A stretch of 64,000 nt of DNA from Papilionanthe hookeriana x Papilionanthe teres (GCA_022702705.1 CM040428.1:59190155-59254154), one strand, 5' to 3'; shown: positions 1-11,753, counted from the first letter of the stretch. The notes: generated from the sequence alone by a model not told the origin. Translations and numbers: made by a program.

Positions 1-640
1 AGGACAATATTCGGTTCGATCATCACGAGAACTTTCATGCTCCTCATCTTGAGAAAGTCTCGGGTGCAGATGAGACATTTCATACTCTACCTACCCTAGA
101 ACGTATCATTAAAGCAACAGTTGACAATATTTCTACTACGACTCTACCATCTTTCCAGACCGAGCAAGTTGTTACTGTTAGTCAGACACAAGGGGCTCAT
201 GATGTGCAACGGTTTTTGCATGCCCAAAATTTTGTCGACCAACACACTGATTAGATGAGCCAGTCATCGAATGAGGATTAACAAGTTTACACATCCAAGA
301 AGAAGAAGAAGAATGAAGGTTTACTCGAACTTAGAACCTTAATGGATGATACTTTGGTTGTTACCATTAATAGAACTAAACTTAACAATTTTTTAGCTTT
401 CTCCTTTCCTAGAACTAGAGGCAGAGGTAGGACTAAATTGTGTCATTCTCTAGCTACCTGACAGTGTGACAGTTTTAGATTTTTGGGTATAGATGTACTT
501 TTCTTTTTTGGGACCATTTGTGTTTGTTGTATACTGTGTGGGTATGGTGCCTTTTTTGGGCACTCTTATACAATCTATTTGTACATTTTCTCTTTTAATA
601 TATTAGTCCTTGAATTTTTTCAGTACATATATATTCAAGG
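1..640 (+). mobile_element. DUF4283-family ORF1-only element, copy D (3' part)
   Basis: This is the 3' part of a DUF4283/zinc-knuckle element cut by the window start. Positions 3-461 read as one frame ending in TGA at 459-461, with in-frame stops near 252 and 280. The C-terminal motif QVYTSKKKKKNEG followed by LMDDT is visible at about 280-350, and matches the tails of the other copies. The stretch before it (HDV...DQ.TD.MSQSS) closely parallels copy C, so D and C form a subfamily. The 3' boundary, near the short TA-rich stretch at about 625-660, is uncertain. Confidence 0.6.
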
Positions 641-659
641 AAGGAGCATTATTCGGCTC

Positions 660-2262
660 CATATATATTCATAAAAAAAGAGTTACAAAAGGGGGTGTGA
701 AGTTGGATTCCCACTATAAATATAAAACCCAAAAAAATACATTATGCACCCGTAGGGGTTTCACTTCAATGAACAACTCCACGCAAAAAAAAAGAACTCC
801 AAAAAACATAATATGATGAAAGAAAAAAAAATACGGTGAAAGAGCGAAAATGTAGTCCAAATGCAAAATCCAGCCAAAAAAGGATTGGACGCAACTCTAA
901 TAACATTATATTTCGCAACAACCAATCATAGTTAATAGTCTCTCCTTAAAGTACAGCCGAGTTCCAAAGACTTGTGTAGCAGCAGCAACCATGTCTGCCC
1001 AGTACCCGTAAGCAGATGCAAAAATAGAAAGAACGAACTATGTATGCCGAAAATCGAGTCGGCCAGAATACACTCGAAATCGAAGTAGCTAGAGAACGAC
1101 CCGATTTTGTCTTGTACACATCTACTTACAGGAAGGAGTTAGTAACGAATTATTAAGTTTCTTCGATTGCTTGTAAGTAACCGAGTATCATCCAGTTAAA
1201 TTCACTGAGTTACCGTAAGCGCTTCATTCTTGCCTTCATCACGGATGTGTAAACTTGCAATTTCTTATATGAGGACTGACTCATATGATCAGTAGGTTGG
1301 TCGACAGATTGTTGGGTACACACATCATGAGCCATTTGCGCCTTAGTAGCGATAACAACTTGCTTGGTAGCTGCCTTAGCATAATCCATATGCGTTGAGA
1401 GTTGCGGCTCCCTCAAATGAGGGGCATTATTAAAACAACAAACATCTTGAGGTGGATCAATATTAGTAGTATGGGAAGTTGTGTCATGAGACTCCAGAGT
1501 ACCATGCTCCAATCCAACGACTGGAGTATTCTTTTCAGGTGTAGGAGCATCCAAAGGTAGAACGGCTTGGGTATGGTGTTCTTCATGTGAGAGAACCAAG
1601 GTTTAAATAGGAGGATCATTAGAAAATTTACCATCAGGAAGAGCGTCATGCAGATGAGCAGATGTATGTGTGGTGTTGGAAAGAGGGTCTGGTTGCACCT
1701 CCTCAGCAGAGATGGTAGGTGGCAAAACGTCCAACCCCAATTTAGCATGAATAGATTTTTGAACAAGTCTATGAACTTTAGCAATATCCGGCCTTAAGTG
1801 AGGATGCAAGCAATAACAAGTAGTAGAGGCGCGCGAACATATCTCGATGAGGAGCGATAAGAAGGGTGTGATTCTATTTCAGCGCATTTGCTCATACGTT
1901 ATGATTGGATCGTCAATCCATAAATCGAAGCAGTTTGGTTGGGTGATAGCTCTCTCAATAGCACGCTGATCCTACGAAGGTCTCGTGACAACAAGCGTGA
2001 CAACTATCAACTGCGGGGAGAACTGCTGTAAGCACTTGCTAAGGAGTAGAGAGTTTCATAGTTGAAGATGTGTAGTTTTAAACCCGAGAATTTTATCCAA
2101 ACAGGAATGATAGAGGACTCCTCTTTTGGATCAAAATCGACAGTCCATTTCAGTATTTTCATAAAACGGTTATCAATCTTGATTACCTTTTAGCAAAAAA
2201 TACGATTGTATTCTGCATCGTTAGATAACTGAACAAGTAAATGTCGGTACGTCGAAGTAAAC
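660..2262 (-). mobile_element. DUF4283-family ORF1-only element, copy C, 5'-truncated
   Basis: A minus-strand copy that begins directly at the (TA)n tract at about 2262 and runs toward 660. It lacks the leader and N-terminus of the full-length copies and starts inside the DUF4283 domain. 5' truncation is typical of LINE-machinery products. On the minus strand about 2243-2010 gives the DUF4283 C-terminal half (IIPVWIKFSGLK and a following HIFNYETLYSLAS are readable, with one internal stop). Positions 1599-1210 give the C-terminal region with LQVYTS. The basic motif after YTS is degraded and the zinc knuckle is barely recognisable. It converges tail-to-tail with copy D. Confidence 0.6.
1210..2243 (-). 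pseudogene. DUF4283 ORF1-like pseudogene (copy C)
   Basis: Remnant coding sequence of copy C. The order on the minus strand is DUF4283 C-terminal half, degraded zinc-knuckle region (CYCLHPHLRP at about 1810), a Pro/Thr-rich linker, then the C-terminal QVYTS motif. It is interrupted by stops and frameshifts, so it is not expected to encode a protein. The family is an RNA-binding ORF1-type protein of plant non-LTR elements (established for DUF4283 plus zf-CCHC_4). No reverse transcriptase follows. Confidence 0.55.
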
Positions 2263-2361
2263 GATTTTTCATATATATATATATATATATATATATTTAT
2301 GTGTGCGTGTGTTTGTATATATATATATATATATACGTACGTACGTACGCGCGCTGCCTAC

Positions 2362-2432
<71 letters not shown>

Positions 2433-2662
2433 GACAAACAAATATATATCTACGAGTGTGTGTATTTATATAAATACATACATACATACATATATATATA
2501 TGTGTGTGTGTGTCTATATAACTACAGACACACACACAGATATATTTATATTTATATACACACACACACAAATAGATATATATATGTAAGTAGAATGTGT
2601 ATCCATACATATTTACATACATGCATACATAAATATATATACATACATATTTACATACATAC

Positions 2663-2745
<83 letters not shown>
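2262..2745. repeat. (TA)n/(TG)n/(CATA)n compound microsatellite between copies C and B
   Basis: Almost 500 bp of TA dinucleotides interrupted by TG, ACAT and CATA variants, with long pure TA runs at about 2365-2427 and 2660-2742. It separates the 5' ends of two divergently oriented DUF4283 elements, both of which start at its edges. Long reading frames across it are products of the dinucleotide repeat and are not genes. Confidence 0.95.
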
Positions 2746-2747
<2 letters not shown>

Positions 2748-4801
2748 CACGATGAGGGTTCTGCTAGGGTTTCGCGATGGCGATTCCTGGCGTTGAAATC
2801 CCTTCTCACTTTCGACGTCGCTTTAGGTCGACGACAACCGCACGACGGTGACTTGCTCCGTCATCTTCGCACCGCATGACAGTTTTTGAGACGACGCTCC
2901 CAAGCGTCTCTTCACGTCTCGGACTGATGTGTCCCGACAGTTTCGGGACGACGTCTCTGCTAGCCGCCGGGTAAGAGGTCTCTGGTCTTCATTCTTCCTC
3001 TACTCTCTCTCTCTCTCTCGCTCTCGTCCATGGCACGCGGCCTACGGCTGCCGCCGCTACGGTGGCCGGCACTCTGAGTCAACGCGACATTCCTGCGTCT
3101 TTCCGCAGGAGTTCAATGACGCCCTCGAACTTGGGACTGACAGCTACAATTTCATTCACAAGTTGGGCTGTAAGAATGGCATGCCCGCACTTTACCTCAT
3201 GGAGGAAGACAAATATTCTCGCCTCATCGTGCCGTCTAGCTCTGGTGGGAAAATTCCTGTATGGACGTCCAAAAATGGATACTATACGCCATTTCTTCGA
3301 CACATTAAAGCTTGCGGGACCCTGGAAAGTTGGCTCCCTTGATGGTAGACACGTTCCGATCCATCTCACAACTGATATCGACTATACTTCTGTTTTCTTC
3401 GTTAAAATGATAAAAATTGACGATAGATTCATGAAGGTTCTCAAATGGATCGTTGACTTTGATCCAATGACTGAATCTCCTATTATACCAGTATAGGTTA
3501 AGTTTCCTGGGCTTAAATATCATCACTTCAACTACGAGATTCTCTTCTCACTTGCCAAAGGGTTTGGAAAATTGCTGCAGGTGGATAAACCGACCTTGGA
3601 AAACACTTGTCCATCGGATGCTTGTTTCCTGGTTGAACGTGATGTCACACAGCCATATCTCGATGAGGTTTGGATTGGATCTGGGCATACAGGGTATTGG
3701 CAACCAGTGGTGATGGGTCCTCACCCTCCTTATTGCTCGCATTGTTCCATGTTTGGTCACAGCCTTACCGCTTGTTATAGGCTACACCCAAATTTAAAGC
3801 CGCAGGCTCCCTCGTTGGGAAACAAATTGGTTCGGCCTCCCACCCGCTTCCTCCTGCTGTTTCTGTTGAAGTGCCACCTCTTTTCACCACTGATGTCTCA
3901 CGGCCCACTGAACATCAGCTTGAGAATTTAGATGTTTCTGAAATGACACCTAATTCTTCTGCTGATGTCCCACGGATCACTGAACAACAGCCATAAAATC
4001 TGGAGGTCCTTCCGGTGCTCGTAGTTGATCCACATGATGTTCACCTCATCCTAGATTCTATTGATGCAACTAATGCTGTTATTAATATTCATCATCCTCA
4101 ATCCAAAGGATTGACTTACGTCTTGCGCTCTGCTTCTTTTGTTCTGTGACTACATATCATATTTTAGAACCCCCTCTCCAGCGAGAGGGGGATGTGGCTT
4201 CTCCTTCTCATCCAGCTCTTCACCCACTTACGGAAGACCCACATTTCCGGGGGAGGAGGTGGCTCCTCGTCTTTCACCTCATGCATTTGATCCAGGTTCA
4301 TCGATGCCACTAATGCTTTGGAGTACGAACGGTTTATTCATAAATTTAGCGAGGAAGAAAGGAGTCCACAGTATTGAACAAGTGTCCTACACAAGCATTG
4401 GAACCCATCGTTGCCTCTACATTTCCTCCTATTGATGAGACAGACCAGTCTTCAGAAGGAGAATGACAAGTATTCACTTCTCGGCGAAAGAAAGAGGGTG
4501 ACGTTTATATTCAGCTAGGAGACATACTTGGATGATACTCGAGTCACTAGTGGCAATGGAACAATACCTCAGAATTTGCTTTTTGGATCCGCTCCAAGAA
4601 GCCAGGAGGAAGGGAAAGTCCAGGCGACCTCGTCCTTGAGACATAGTTATATGCACGTCTCTTTCTTTGATGTCTTATGTATCCTATCATTTGAGATTTA
4701 TCCTTGTATTTTGTAACACTAGGGTAGGACTGCACTGTTGGGTCCTCTCCTAAAACTTCATTGTATCTTCTTTATTTATAAATTTGGCCACTAGGCCTTT
4801 C

Positions 4802-4807
<6 letters not shown>
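2746..4807 (+). mobile_element. DUF4283-family ORF1-only element, copy B (full length)
   Basis: A plus-strand element of about 2.06 kb lying exactly between two (TA)n tracts. The 5' end carries the family leader GCTAGGGTTTCGCG directly before the first ATG at 2777. The 3' end reads ggccactaggcctttctttaa and runs into (TA)n at about 4805. Both ends match the corresponding ends of copies A1-A4. No reverse transcriptase, endonuclease or poly(A) tail is seen. It would be a non-autonomous element (inference), comparable in concept to mammalian half-L1 elements, which also carry only ORF1. Confidence 0.7.
2777..4556 (+). pseudogene. DUF4283/zinc-knuckle ORF1-like pseudogene (copy B)
   Basis: The ORF starts at ATG 2777 (MAIPGVEIP) next to the conserved leader and is broken early by a stop. 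From about 3062 to 3931 one frame holds DUF4283 (LVGKFLYGRPK, LDGRHVPIHL, KWIVDFDP) with a single TAG at 3494-3496, where copy C has Trp. It continues into the knuckle CSHCSMFGHSLTAC at 3734-3775 (CX2CX4HX4C) and YRLHPNLKP. A frameshift near 3220-3240 links it to the upstream frame that starts at 2929. The tail motif VFTSRRKKEG lies at about 4470-4500. The family is a nucleic-acid-binding ORF1 type; this copy is dead. Confidence 0.7.
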
Positions 4808-4850
<43 letters not shown>

Positions 4851-4880
4851 TATATATACATACATAGATACATACATATA
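4805..4880. repeat. (TA)n/(CATA)n tract at the 3' end of copy B
   Basis: A TA tract of about 45 bp followed by TACA/CATA variants. It directly continues the 3' end of element copy B and borders the tRNA-like SINE on its right. Confidence 0.9.
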
Positions 4881-5020
4881 TGTGCGCCCTTGGGTGACAA
4901 GTTGATAAACATCTGATTATCAGTTCTAAAGCCTTTCTGACTCGGGTTCGATTCCTACGGAGGCGGATTGCACATATGGGGAGCGGTATTCTCAAATACC
5001 ACCCTTTTTAATACACACAC
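4881..5020 (+). mobile_element. tRNA-derived SINE-like sequence (a)
   Basis: A short non-coding block between microsatellites. A perfect pol III B box, GGTTCGATTCC, lies at 4945-4955. An A-box-like stretch, TGGGTGACAAG, lies at 4891-4901 and is weak. The surrounding sequence is not a complete tRNA cloverleaf, so a tRNA-derived SINE fits better than a tRNA gene. The 3' boundary, in the AC/TA repeats, is uncertain. Confidence 0.5.
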
Positions 5021-5226
5021 GCTCGCGCACACACACATATACATATACATATAGATATGTATGTATTTATGTACGTGTGTATGTATGTATTTATGTATGT
5101 TTGTATGTATGTATGCATGTATATGTATGTATTTATGAATGTATGTATTTATGAATGTATGTATGTGTATGTATGTATGTATGTATGTACATACATACAT
5201 ACATAGTATGTATACATATGTATGTA

Positions 5227-5280
<54 letters not shown>
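5021..5280. repeat. Compound (CA)n/(TATG)n/(TA)n microsatellite
   Basis: A long tract of TATG/TGTA variants ending in about 50 bp of pure TA at 5228-5278. It lies between SINE (a) and the 3' end of element copy A4. Confidence 0.95.
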
Positions 5281-5281
5281 T

Positions 5282-7195
5282 TAAAAAAAAAAGCACTAGG
5301 GCCTATATTGATTTAAAAGCGGTTACGTAGAGGCTTGAGGAGAGGGACCATGGAGCCGCTTCCTCAACGATACTGATGTTAACAAAATAAATCCAAAATA
5401 TTCAAAAATTACAAAACAAAGTCGAAGCGAGAACGTGATACTCTCGCTCTGTTTCTTGGAGATCCATAGAGTAATCTTTTTATTGTTACTCCATTGCCCT
5501 GAGTCATCGAGGTATCATCAAATATGAGTGTAACCCCAGGCTTCTTCTTCTGATAAACCTGCCAGTCTTTTCCATCATCTTCTTCTTCCAGTTCTTCTTC
5601 TACTTCCTCTTCCGTAGAGTCCTGCTGATTCTTGCCCGTGGGTTCGACAATTGGTAGGGGAATTCTTTTTCTGTCTGAAAGTTTGGATGTATACGTTAGA
5701 GCGGACGACGAAGTAAGCCTCGCAGACGGTTTGCGGCACGAAGAAGTCGCCTCGCGACTTGTTCGATAACCATTGTAGTCTCGGAGTGATAATTGTATAA
5801 CGGGTCGAAAATTCTCCTCGAAGCGTATGTCCGTGATTTTAAGCTTTTATCGAGCATCGGATGCTCTCTATTCTCCTGAGCGGGGTAGCGTCGGCTCATC
5901 TTGGGAATTTCCAACAACGACGAAGGCGCCGCATCGGTTCTTTCACTCGAGGGAGGATGTAGTCTATAGCGAGGTGTCTACAATGTGCCCGAACGTTTTG
6001 CAATCCGCGACAGAGCGCCACTCTCACTGCGACCTCTGCCAAAACCCATCCGCACATCGGTGATCCAAAAACGATCCACATCGGGAGAGTGAAATCCCTC
6101 TCACTCGAACCACGACACCACTTGGAGAGACCCTCGAGAGAGTACCGAGAGCTTGCGCAATGTTGTACAAAAACACGTGGATTGTACAAATGAAAAGGAA
6201 ATCAAAAGTTAGAAGCACATCGTGAACGATAGTGAGGTTCTACTCGACGGTCAAAATCGGAGATCCATTTGATAAGCTTCATGTGTGTGCCAATGACATA
6301 AAATGATTATAAATAGATTCTAAAGCATGCATTCTTCCTTTCGTATCCAGAATGAGTAAGTGTCAATGTATCTAACACTCCGATTTCCATCCACTGATAA
6401 GTTTCGATTCTCAAAAATTTTCTAACTAAATCCATCTTAGAGTGATCGAATTGGAATTTCTCATTAAAAGTAAATTTAACGTCGTCGGAGAGAACGCTTT
6501 ATTTCCAGTGTGGTGAAAATACGTCGGGTTTCCGATCTTTAGTACCGAATTGGCGATAAAATCGCCACGTATTTTTACATACGCGGTGTCGTGAAATTAC
6601 GTGGAAAAAAGAGATGATCATTATGAGATTGTCGCTCAGCAACTCGGCAACAGGAGCTTTGGTTGCCATCGGAAAGAAGTCGCCGAGCGGGCTCGCGGTC
6701 AGGTGGTGCGCGACGAAACACGCACATGCAGCGAGTTCCATCGTGCGACTGTAAGAGAAACGGACGGGAGTCGTCGAGCTCCCACAGCTCGGAAGTCGAG
6801 CTCCCACGGATTCGAGCTCGCACGGTGCGGCGGAGGTCGTCGCAGCAGGAGCCGAGCTTGCAGAGATCTACAGGGACGAAGTCGAGCCGTGCGGAGAAAC
6901 GATTCGGAGTTGTCGAACCTGTAGGACGAGCTAGTCGACCGTGAGCAGAAGTCGAGAATGTAGTTAGACAGATTCGACGCGCCAGCAGACAAGTTCGATG
7001 ACGATGAAGAAATTCGACGCGCCAGCAGACGAGTTCAACGATGACGAAACAACAAGCACCTCCACCAGAGGCGACGAAGGCGCGCCGCTAGACAGTCAAC
7101 ATCGACGAAGCCAACGAGAACGTTGGAGAAGCCGGCGATCAAAGCTGGGTTTTGCCATCGGGCGAAACTCTCCAGCGAATACATGGGACGCCGCC

Positions 7196-7197
<2 letters not shown>
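5282..7197 (-). mobile_element. DUF4283-family ORF1-only element, copy A4
   Basis: A minus-strand element with its 5' end at the (TA)n tract near 7197 and its 3' end at the (TA)n tract near 5280. The leader before the ATG at 7158 is degenerate (gagagtttcgcccg). The 3' end is ggccctagtgctttttt, matching the ends of the sister copies. The C-terminal region at about 5560-5500 reads VYQKKKPG followed by DDTS. The DUF4283 section at about 6600-6200 is heavily decayed. It is the lowest member of the minus-strand head-to-tail series A1-A4. Confidence 0.6.
5500..7158 (-). pseudogene. DUF4283 ORF1-like pseudogene (copy A4)
   Basis: The start MAKPSFD at 7158 is in the same position relative to the leader as in the other copies. 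An Arg/Ser-rich N-terminal region follows (about 7000-6600). The DUF4283 remnant (LRIETYQWMEIG on the minus strand near 6390) is broken by many stops. The C-terminal basic motif is at about 5560. No intact frame is present. Confidence 0.5.
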
Positions 7198-7253
<56 letters not shown>

Positions 7254-7291
7254 TCGTACATATGCTTACATATATATGTATGCGTGTGTAC

Positions 7292-7327
<36 letters not shown>
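7198..7327. repeat. (TA)n microsatellite between copies A3 and A4
   Basis: Two TA runs (about 7198-7245 and 7293-7327) joined by TACATATG/TGCGTG variants. It is the 5' flank of copy A4 and the 3' flank of copy A3. Confidence 0.95.
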
Positions 7328-7329
<2 letters not shown>

Positions 7330-9343
7330 TAAAGCCTTAGAGACTTCGATTTATTGAAATAAAGTGGTTACGAGAAGATTTGAGGATAGGACCCAAGATG
7401 AAGCGCTTACTGCTCTGATACGAAACAAACAAAGATACAAAAGACATGAAGGAAGAAATGTAAATAACGATGTCTTAGAAACGGTATCGCCGAGGCGGTA
7501 CTCTCGTTCAGTTCGCGGCGTTCCGAGATAATCTGCTAAGTCTTACTTCCATTACGGGAGTAACCGATGTATCATCAAATATGTCTCCAAGTATACCCCC
7601 AGGTTTCTTCTTCTGTCGAGAAGTGTAAACTTGCCAATTTTCTTCCTTTCCTTCTTCCGGTTCTTCTTCTTCTAAGGATTGATCCTTCTGAATTATGGAA
7701 GGAAAGAAAGGTGTAGCAATGGTTATAACTTGAGGGTTTCTTCTCTTTCGACTGAATTTTTGAATATACCGGTTGGACTCCACAGTATTAGTAGCCATAG
7801 GAACATCACGAGAAACGGGAGGAGCCTCCTTTTCCGCCTCCGAGGTTCTAGCGACAAGATTACTCTCAATTCGATCCACCTCTCTAGCAGGTGAAACAGA
7901 AGATAGAGGAGTAACAATAGGAACCGGTTCGCTAGCTGGCTAAGCACCAACTTCGGGAAAATCTTGCTCTTCGAGGGGGACGGAGGGGGGGGCGAGTCAG
8001 CTAACCTTTGGCTTCGACCACGAAGTCCCGACATTTCCTTTAGATCTCTTAGTTGGGGGATGAAGCCGATAACACCTATCACCGGTGTGCCCAAACGTTA
8101 CAGCAGTGAGGACGATGTAATAAGACTTTGCTCCATAACCACCTCATCGCCAAACAACGTCCCGATCGAGCCCACCCGAACTGCGTGGACATGCGGAAGA
8201 GTAATATCCTCTCGATGAGAAGGCACAGCGACGTCGAGGTTTGGTCACGTTATAAGTTGTAGCATCCATTTGCGAGTGGGAGTACTAAGGACTACTGCAA
8301 TTTGAAACAAAACATTCCGATTGAAATATCTCGTATGGGAGGCACAGAAACACGAACCAAATAGGAACCACGGAGATTCCTTAGAGGGATCGAATACGAG
8401 TCCGATTTCATAATCTTCATTTCGAGTCCATGTAATTAGAACCGATGCAGCTAGCAAACAAATTAGCATAGCCCTCCTCCACTGTGAAATGAAACAATAG
8501 ATGTCTTCCATCCAACAATCGCTTCTTCCAAGCTCCAATTACGTGGAGTGAGTTAAAGAAATTTCTCACCAACTCCATTTTAGGATGTCCCAAGGCAAAC
8601 TTACCGATAAGGGTGAACTTCATTTCCTCATTCAATGCATTTAATTCAGTCTCTGAAAAAATAATGGCAGGAGAGACATCTTTCTCCCTTAGAGGATGAA
8701 TAAAAGGACAGGAACCTTTTCCTGCCGCAACATCATGGAGAGCCTGTGGAAACACTAAATATTCAGGGCCTTTGCGAGTAGTCATACCTTTTCCCACCAC
8801 CCCAGCAAAGGTAGTAGGGCATGCCATGGAAAATCAGCAGTCTGAATCAAACATGAGTTAAACAAATCGTTAAGCAAGTTCAAGACGAGTGAAACAACAG
8901 CAGAATGACGCAGCAATAACGCACAAGATCCGACGAGTAGCGATCAGAACGGGACGGCCTGCGCAGCGAAGTGAAATCACGGCGACGTCCTCCCCGAAGA
9001 ACAACGGTCGAGATTTCCCGAGCGACACGCAGCAAACGCACGCTGCAACCCGGGAAGAGCAAGCACTGCGAAGCTCGCGTCGTTCTGTCGGCTGAAGAAC
9101 GACGGAAGCGGCGACGAAGAGGTCGACAGACGCAGGCGCTACGACCCGGGACGAGCGAGCACTGCGAAGCTCGCGTCATTCTGTCGGCATTGAAGAACGA
9201 TGGAAACGACGATGAAAGGGACGACGCCAGAGAAGACGCAAGCAGAGGTTGATGCAAAAAAATGCGGTAACGGTTGCTAGGGTTCGCCATGAGGCGAAAC
9301 CCTAGCAGAGCCGAGAGACGGCGAGGAAGACGCCATTTTTTTC
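7328..9343 (-). mobile_element. DUF4283-family ORF1-only element, copy A3
   Basis: A minus-strand element bounded by TA tracts on both sides (9344-9356 short, 7293-7327 long). The leader GCTAGGGTTTCGCCTC precedes ATG 9290 (MANPSNRYR). The 3' end reads ctctaaggctttag and passes into (TA)n. Length is about 2.0 kb, as for copies A2 and B. The strongest protein evidence is the DUF4283 section at 8827-8417 and the C-terminal section at 7879-7508. Confidence 0.65.
7508..9290 (-). pseudogene. DUF4283 ORF1-like pseudogene (copy A3)
   Basis: Three frame pieces can be read. N-terminus 9290-8880 is Arg/Ser-rich. DUF4283 at 8827-8417 shows FTLIGKFALGHPKMELVRNF and LLDGRHLLFHF. The C-terminal piece 7879-7508 ends WQVYTSRQKKKPGG followed by DDTSVTP and stops at 7508. 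The knuckle region at about 8115-8075 has lost its CX2C half but keeps FGH and RCYRLHP. Frameshifts separate the pieces. Confidence 0.6.
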
Positions 9344-9354
9344 ATATATATATA

Positions 9355-9532
9355 TGTGCGAAAGCCTTGGCTCATTGGTTGCATCCTTTAGTGTAAGTCT
9401 CTCGGGTCAGGGGTTCGAATCCTAACCATGACGGGAGGATTCGAATAGCACACCGGACTGGAAGGGCAGTTCGCTCCTCGGTCAGTTCAACCTGTAGGGG
9501 TTGATCGGCGGTCTCCGACCGATTGATCGATC

Positions 9533-9538
<6 letters not shown>
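9355..9538 (+). mobile_element. tRNA-derived SINE (b), flanked by (TA)n on both sides
   Basis: A block of about 180 bp with an A box TGGCTCATTGG at 9368-9378 and a perfect B box GGTTCGAATCC at 9412-9422, spaced as in tRNA genes. A unique body (9423-9530) follows, ending in gatcttaatata that merges into (TA)n. The left flank is also TA (9345-9356). No tRNA acceptor stem is formed, so this is a SINE rather than a tRNA gene. It occupies the same kind of site as the DUF4283 elements on each side. Confidence 0.7.
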
Positions 9539-9598
<60 letters not shown>

Positions 9599-9606
9599 TA
9601 TATATC
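9535..9606. repeat. (TA)n microsatellite
   Basis: About 70 bp of nearly pure TA between the tail of SINE (b) and the 3' end of element copy A2. Confidence 0.95.
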
Positions 9607-11604
9607 AGAAAGGGTCTCTAGGGCATATTTCATTAAAATAAAAGAGTATACAACACAAGTAGTATGAGAGGGCTAAAACAAATTGAGCACGACTCATGAG
9701 AAACAAAATAAAGCTTAAACAGAGCGATGAGAGATAAAACAAAGAAAACAAAGCACTAAAGAGGACGAGGTTGTCGAGGCTTCTCTACTCCCTGAGTTAA
9801 TGTAGCGCGATCCGGAGATCGGACTAGAGTGATTCTCCAGTTACTGGGGAGACCAAAATATCATCCATTAAATTTTCAAGGGTGAAAGCACCCCCAGCCT
9901 TCTTCTTTTGCCGAGAGGTATACACTTGTCATTCTTCTTCAGAAGTGTGAGTCTGATCTGAAGTGGGAAAGGTTGCTGCTGTGATTCGTTCTAATACTTG
10001 GGAATCTCCTACCCCTTGAGTGAGTAGAACAACCAATGTACTATTAGACAGTAGTTCTTTTTCAATAGGAGTAGACACCTTTTCCATCGTCAGTTTATGA
10101 GTGTTTGTTTAATCCCTATCTTTAGACCTGTCATGGTGGGGAAGTCTGAACTCCCTCCATAGTAGTGGGTACCTGAGATGGTAGTATAGTCTGCCCAGTA
10201 GAAGAAGAGCCGAGAGATGACCTCATCCCGCACTATCAGCCGACAACTATCCGATGCTCCTCCGAGCGGTCGACCCTTCTCAACCTCGTTATGAAACGAT
10301 GAGTGGGTCATCGGCGCGGTGAGGAGCGATATATCCGTCGCGAGGAATGTGCTGCCGATGAGCGTTTTGTACGGGAGGTTTAAGATTTGGATGCGGTGGT
10401 AACACTATCAGTGAGAGCGACCAAACATACGACAATGGGTGCGGTAAAGAGATACTGTTCGAAGTTATTCGGTTGCAAAATCTGCGATGCGTGTACCAAT
10501 CCATAGCTCTTTCTGGAAGCGGTAACGTAATGTCTCGTTCTATCGATATTCTAGCCTCGAAGGCGTCAGATAGATGCTCTGTAGGCGGATCAATGTGGAG
10601 TGACGTTCTATATATCTTTGCGAAAGTAAAGAGAAGCTCTTGATCATAAAGATGAACCTACAAATCTGGGAAGCGCAGACACACCGGAATGATGGGAGGT
10701 TCAGTTTGATGGTCAAAATCCACCGTCCATTTCAACACCTTCATCACCCGATTGTCTATACGAAGTATTCTTCTAGCAAACACTTGGGCGTAATCTGCAT
10801 CATCCGTTAATTGGATGAGAACGTGCTGACCATCCGTCTTCCAATCTTCCGACTTCCATTGTTAGCCATTTGCTTCAAATTCTTTCGGATCGCTTCGAGT
10901 TAGGATTCGTTGTAGTAGAAGCTTACCCACTAAAGCAGTCGGCAGGTGCGGCAGGATGAAGATCTCTTCCTCTCGTGAGAAAGATTGTAGGTTTGCGTGC
11001 CTTTACGGGATGTTTTTCGCAAACGCATTTTGACGCCTTGCTCGAATGCATCATGAAATCTCTGCGGAAATGTGTTAGAACGTGAAGGGATGTGGACGAG
11101 GTTAACGCCGGCGAGAGCGGCGACGTAGGATCGATCCGAGGCCATTTCTAAGGCTGAGATGGAATCCGTCGAAGCTTGCGAGCCGATCGGCGAGCGGAAG
11201 TAACCCGCGGCCACGACGAGCCGAGCGAAGCAAAGAAGGAGACGCAGGGGAATCGAGCGCAGCAGACAGCTCGACCCGATCCTGTAGCAGAGAACCGGCC
11301 GCAGCAGACAATGTGACACCTTTGTCGAGTCGAGCCCGCAGCTGCAGTTGGCGTCGTCTTTGTGCCGAGGACGCAGACGACAACAAACACATGCATCGAG
11401 CTGAGTCTTATAGCAAAGGGTCTTGTTCAGCCGAGGAGACGCAGACGACGACGAGGACGCAGTCTGCGACGCCGAAGGAGTTGCGAGACGACTAGGCCAA
11501 CAGCCGATGAAATAGGAGCCAAACGAGGACGATGGAGAGGTCGGATGTCAATGCTGGTGTTCGCCATCAAGAGAAACCCTAGCAGAGCTAGCAGATTTTG
11601 CCGC
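9607..11604 (-). mobile_element. DUF4283-family ORF1-only element, copy A2
   Basis: A minus-strand element of about 2.0 kb between TA tracts. The leader GCTAGGGTTTCTCTTG precedes ATG 11567 (MANTSIDIRPL). The 3' end is ccctagagaccctttctga, running into (TA)n. Its middle part is close to copy A1 (MASDRSYVAALAG, FPQRFHDAFEQGV). The tail motif VYTSRQKKKAGG and MDD lies at about 9930-9860 on the minus strand. Confidence 0.65.
9840..11567 (-). pseudogene. DUF4283 ORF1-like pseudogene (copy A2)
   Basis: Readable pieces on the minus strand are the N-terminus from 11567, a fragment at 11319-10930, a DUF4283/post-DUF segment near 10800-10500 (PPIIPV then C in place of Trp), and a knuckle near 10440-10400 in which the first Cys and the His are lost (RTHCRMFGRSH then a stop). 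The C-terminal motif sits near 9930. Multiple frameshifts make it non-functional. Confidence 0.55.
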
Positions 11605-11694
11605 TATATATATATATGTATATATATATGTATGTATGTATGTTTGTATATATATATGCATGTATGTATACACACACAGACACACATACATCCG

Positions 11695-11752
<58 letters not shown>
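11605..11752. repeat. (TA)n/(TGTA)n microsatellite between copies A1 and A2
   Basis: TA runs at 11605-11635 and 11698-11752 joined by TGTA and CACACAGA variants. It forms the 5' flank of A2 and the 3' flank of A1. Confidence 0.95.

Positions 11753-11753
<1 letters not shown>

Noticed and set aside
2241..2666. Open frames of 90-140 codons across the TA microsatellite, and similar ones at 7000-7357, 11362-12049 and 13590-13821
   Set aside because: They encode Tyr-Ile repeats forced by the dinucleotide tract, occur on both strands and have no independent support.
9368..9422. tRNA gene candidates at the B boxes (4945, 9412, 14094)
   Set aside because: No acceptor or anticodon stem can be completed; SINE promoter boxes explain the signal.
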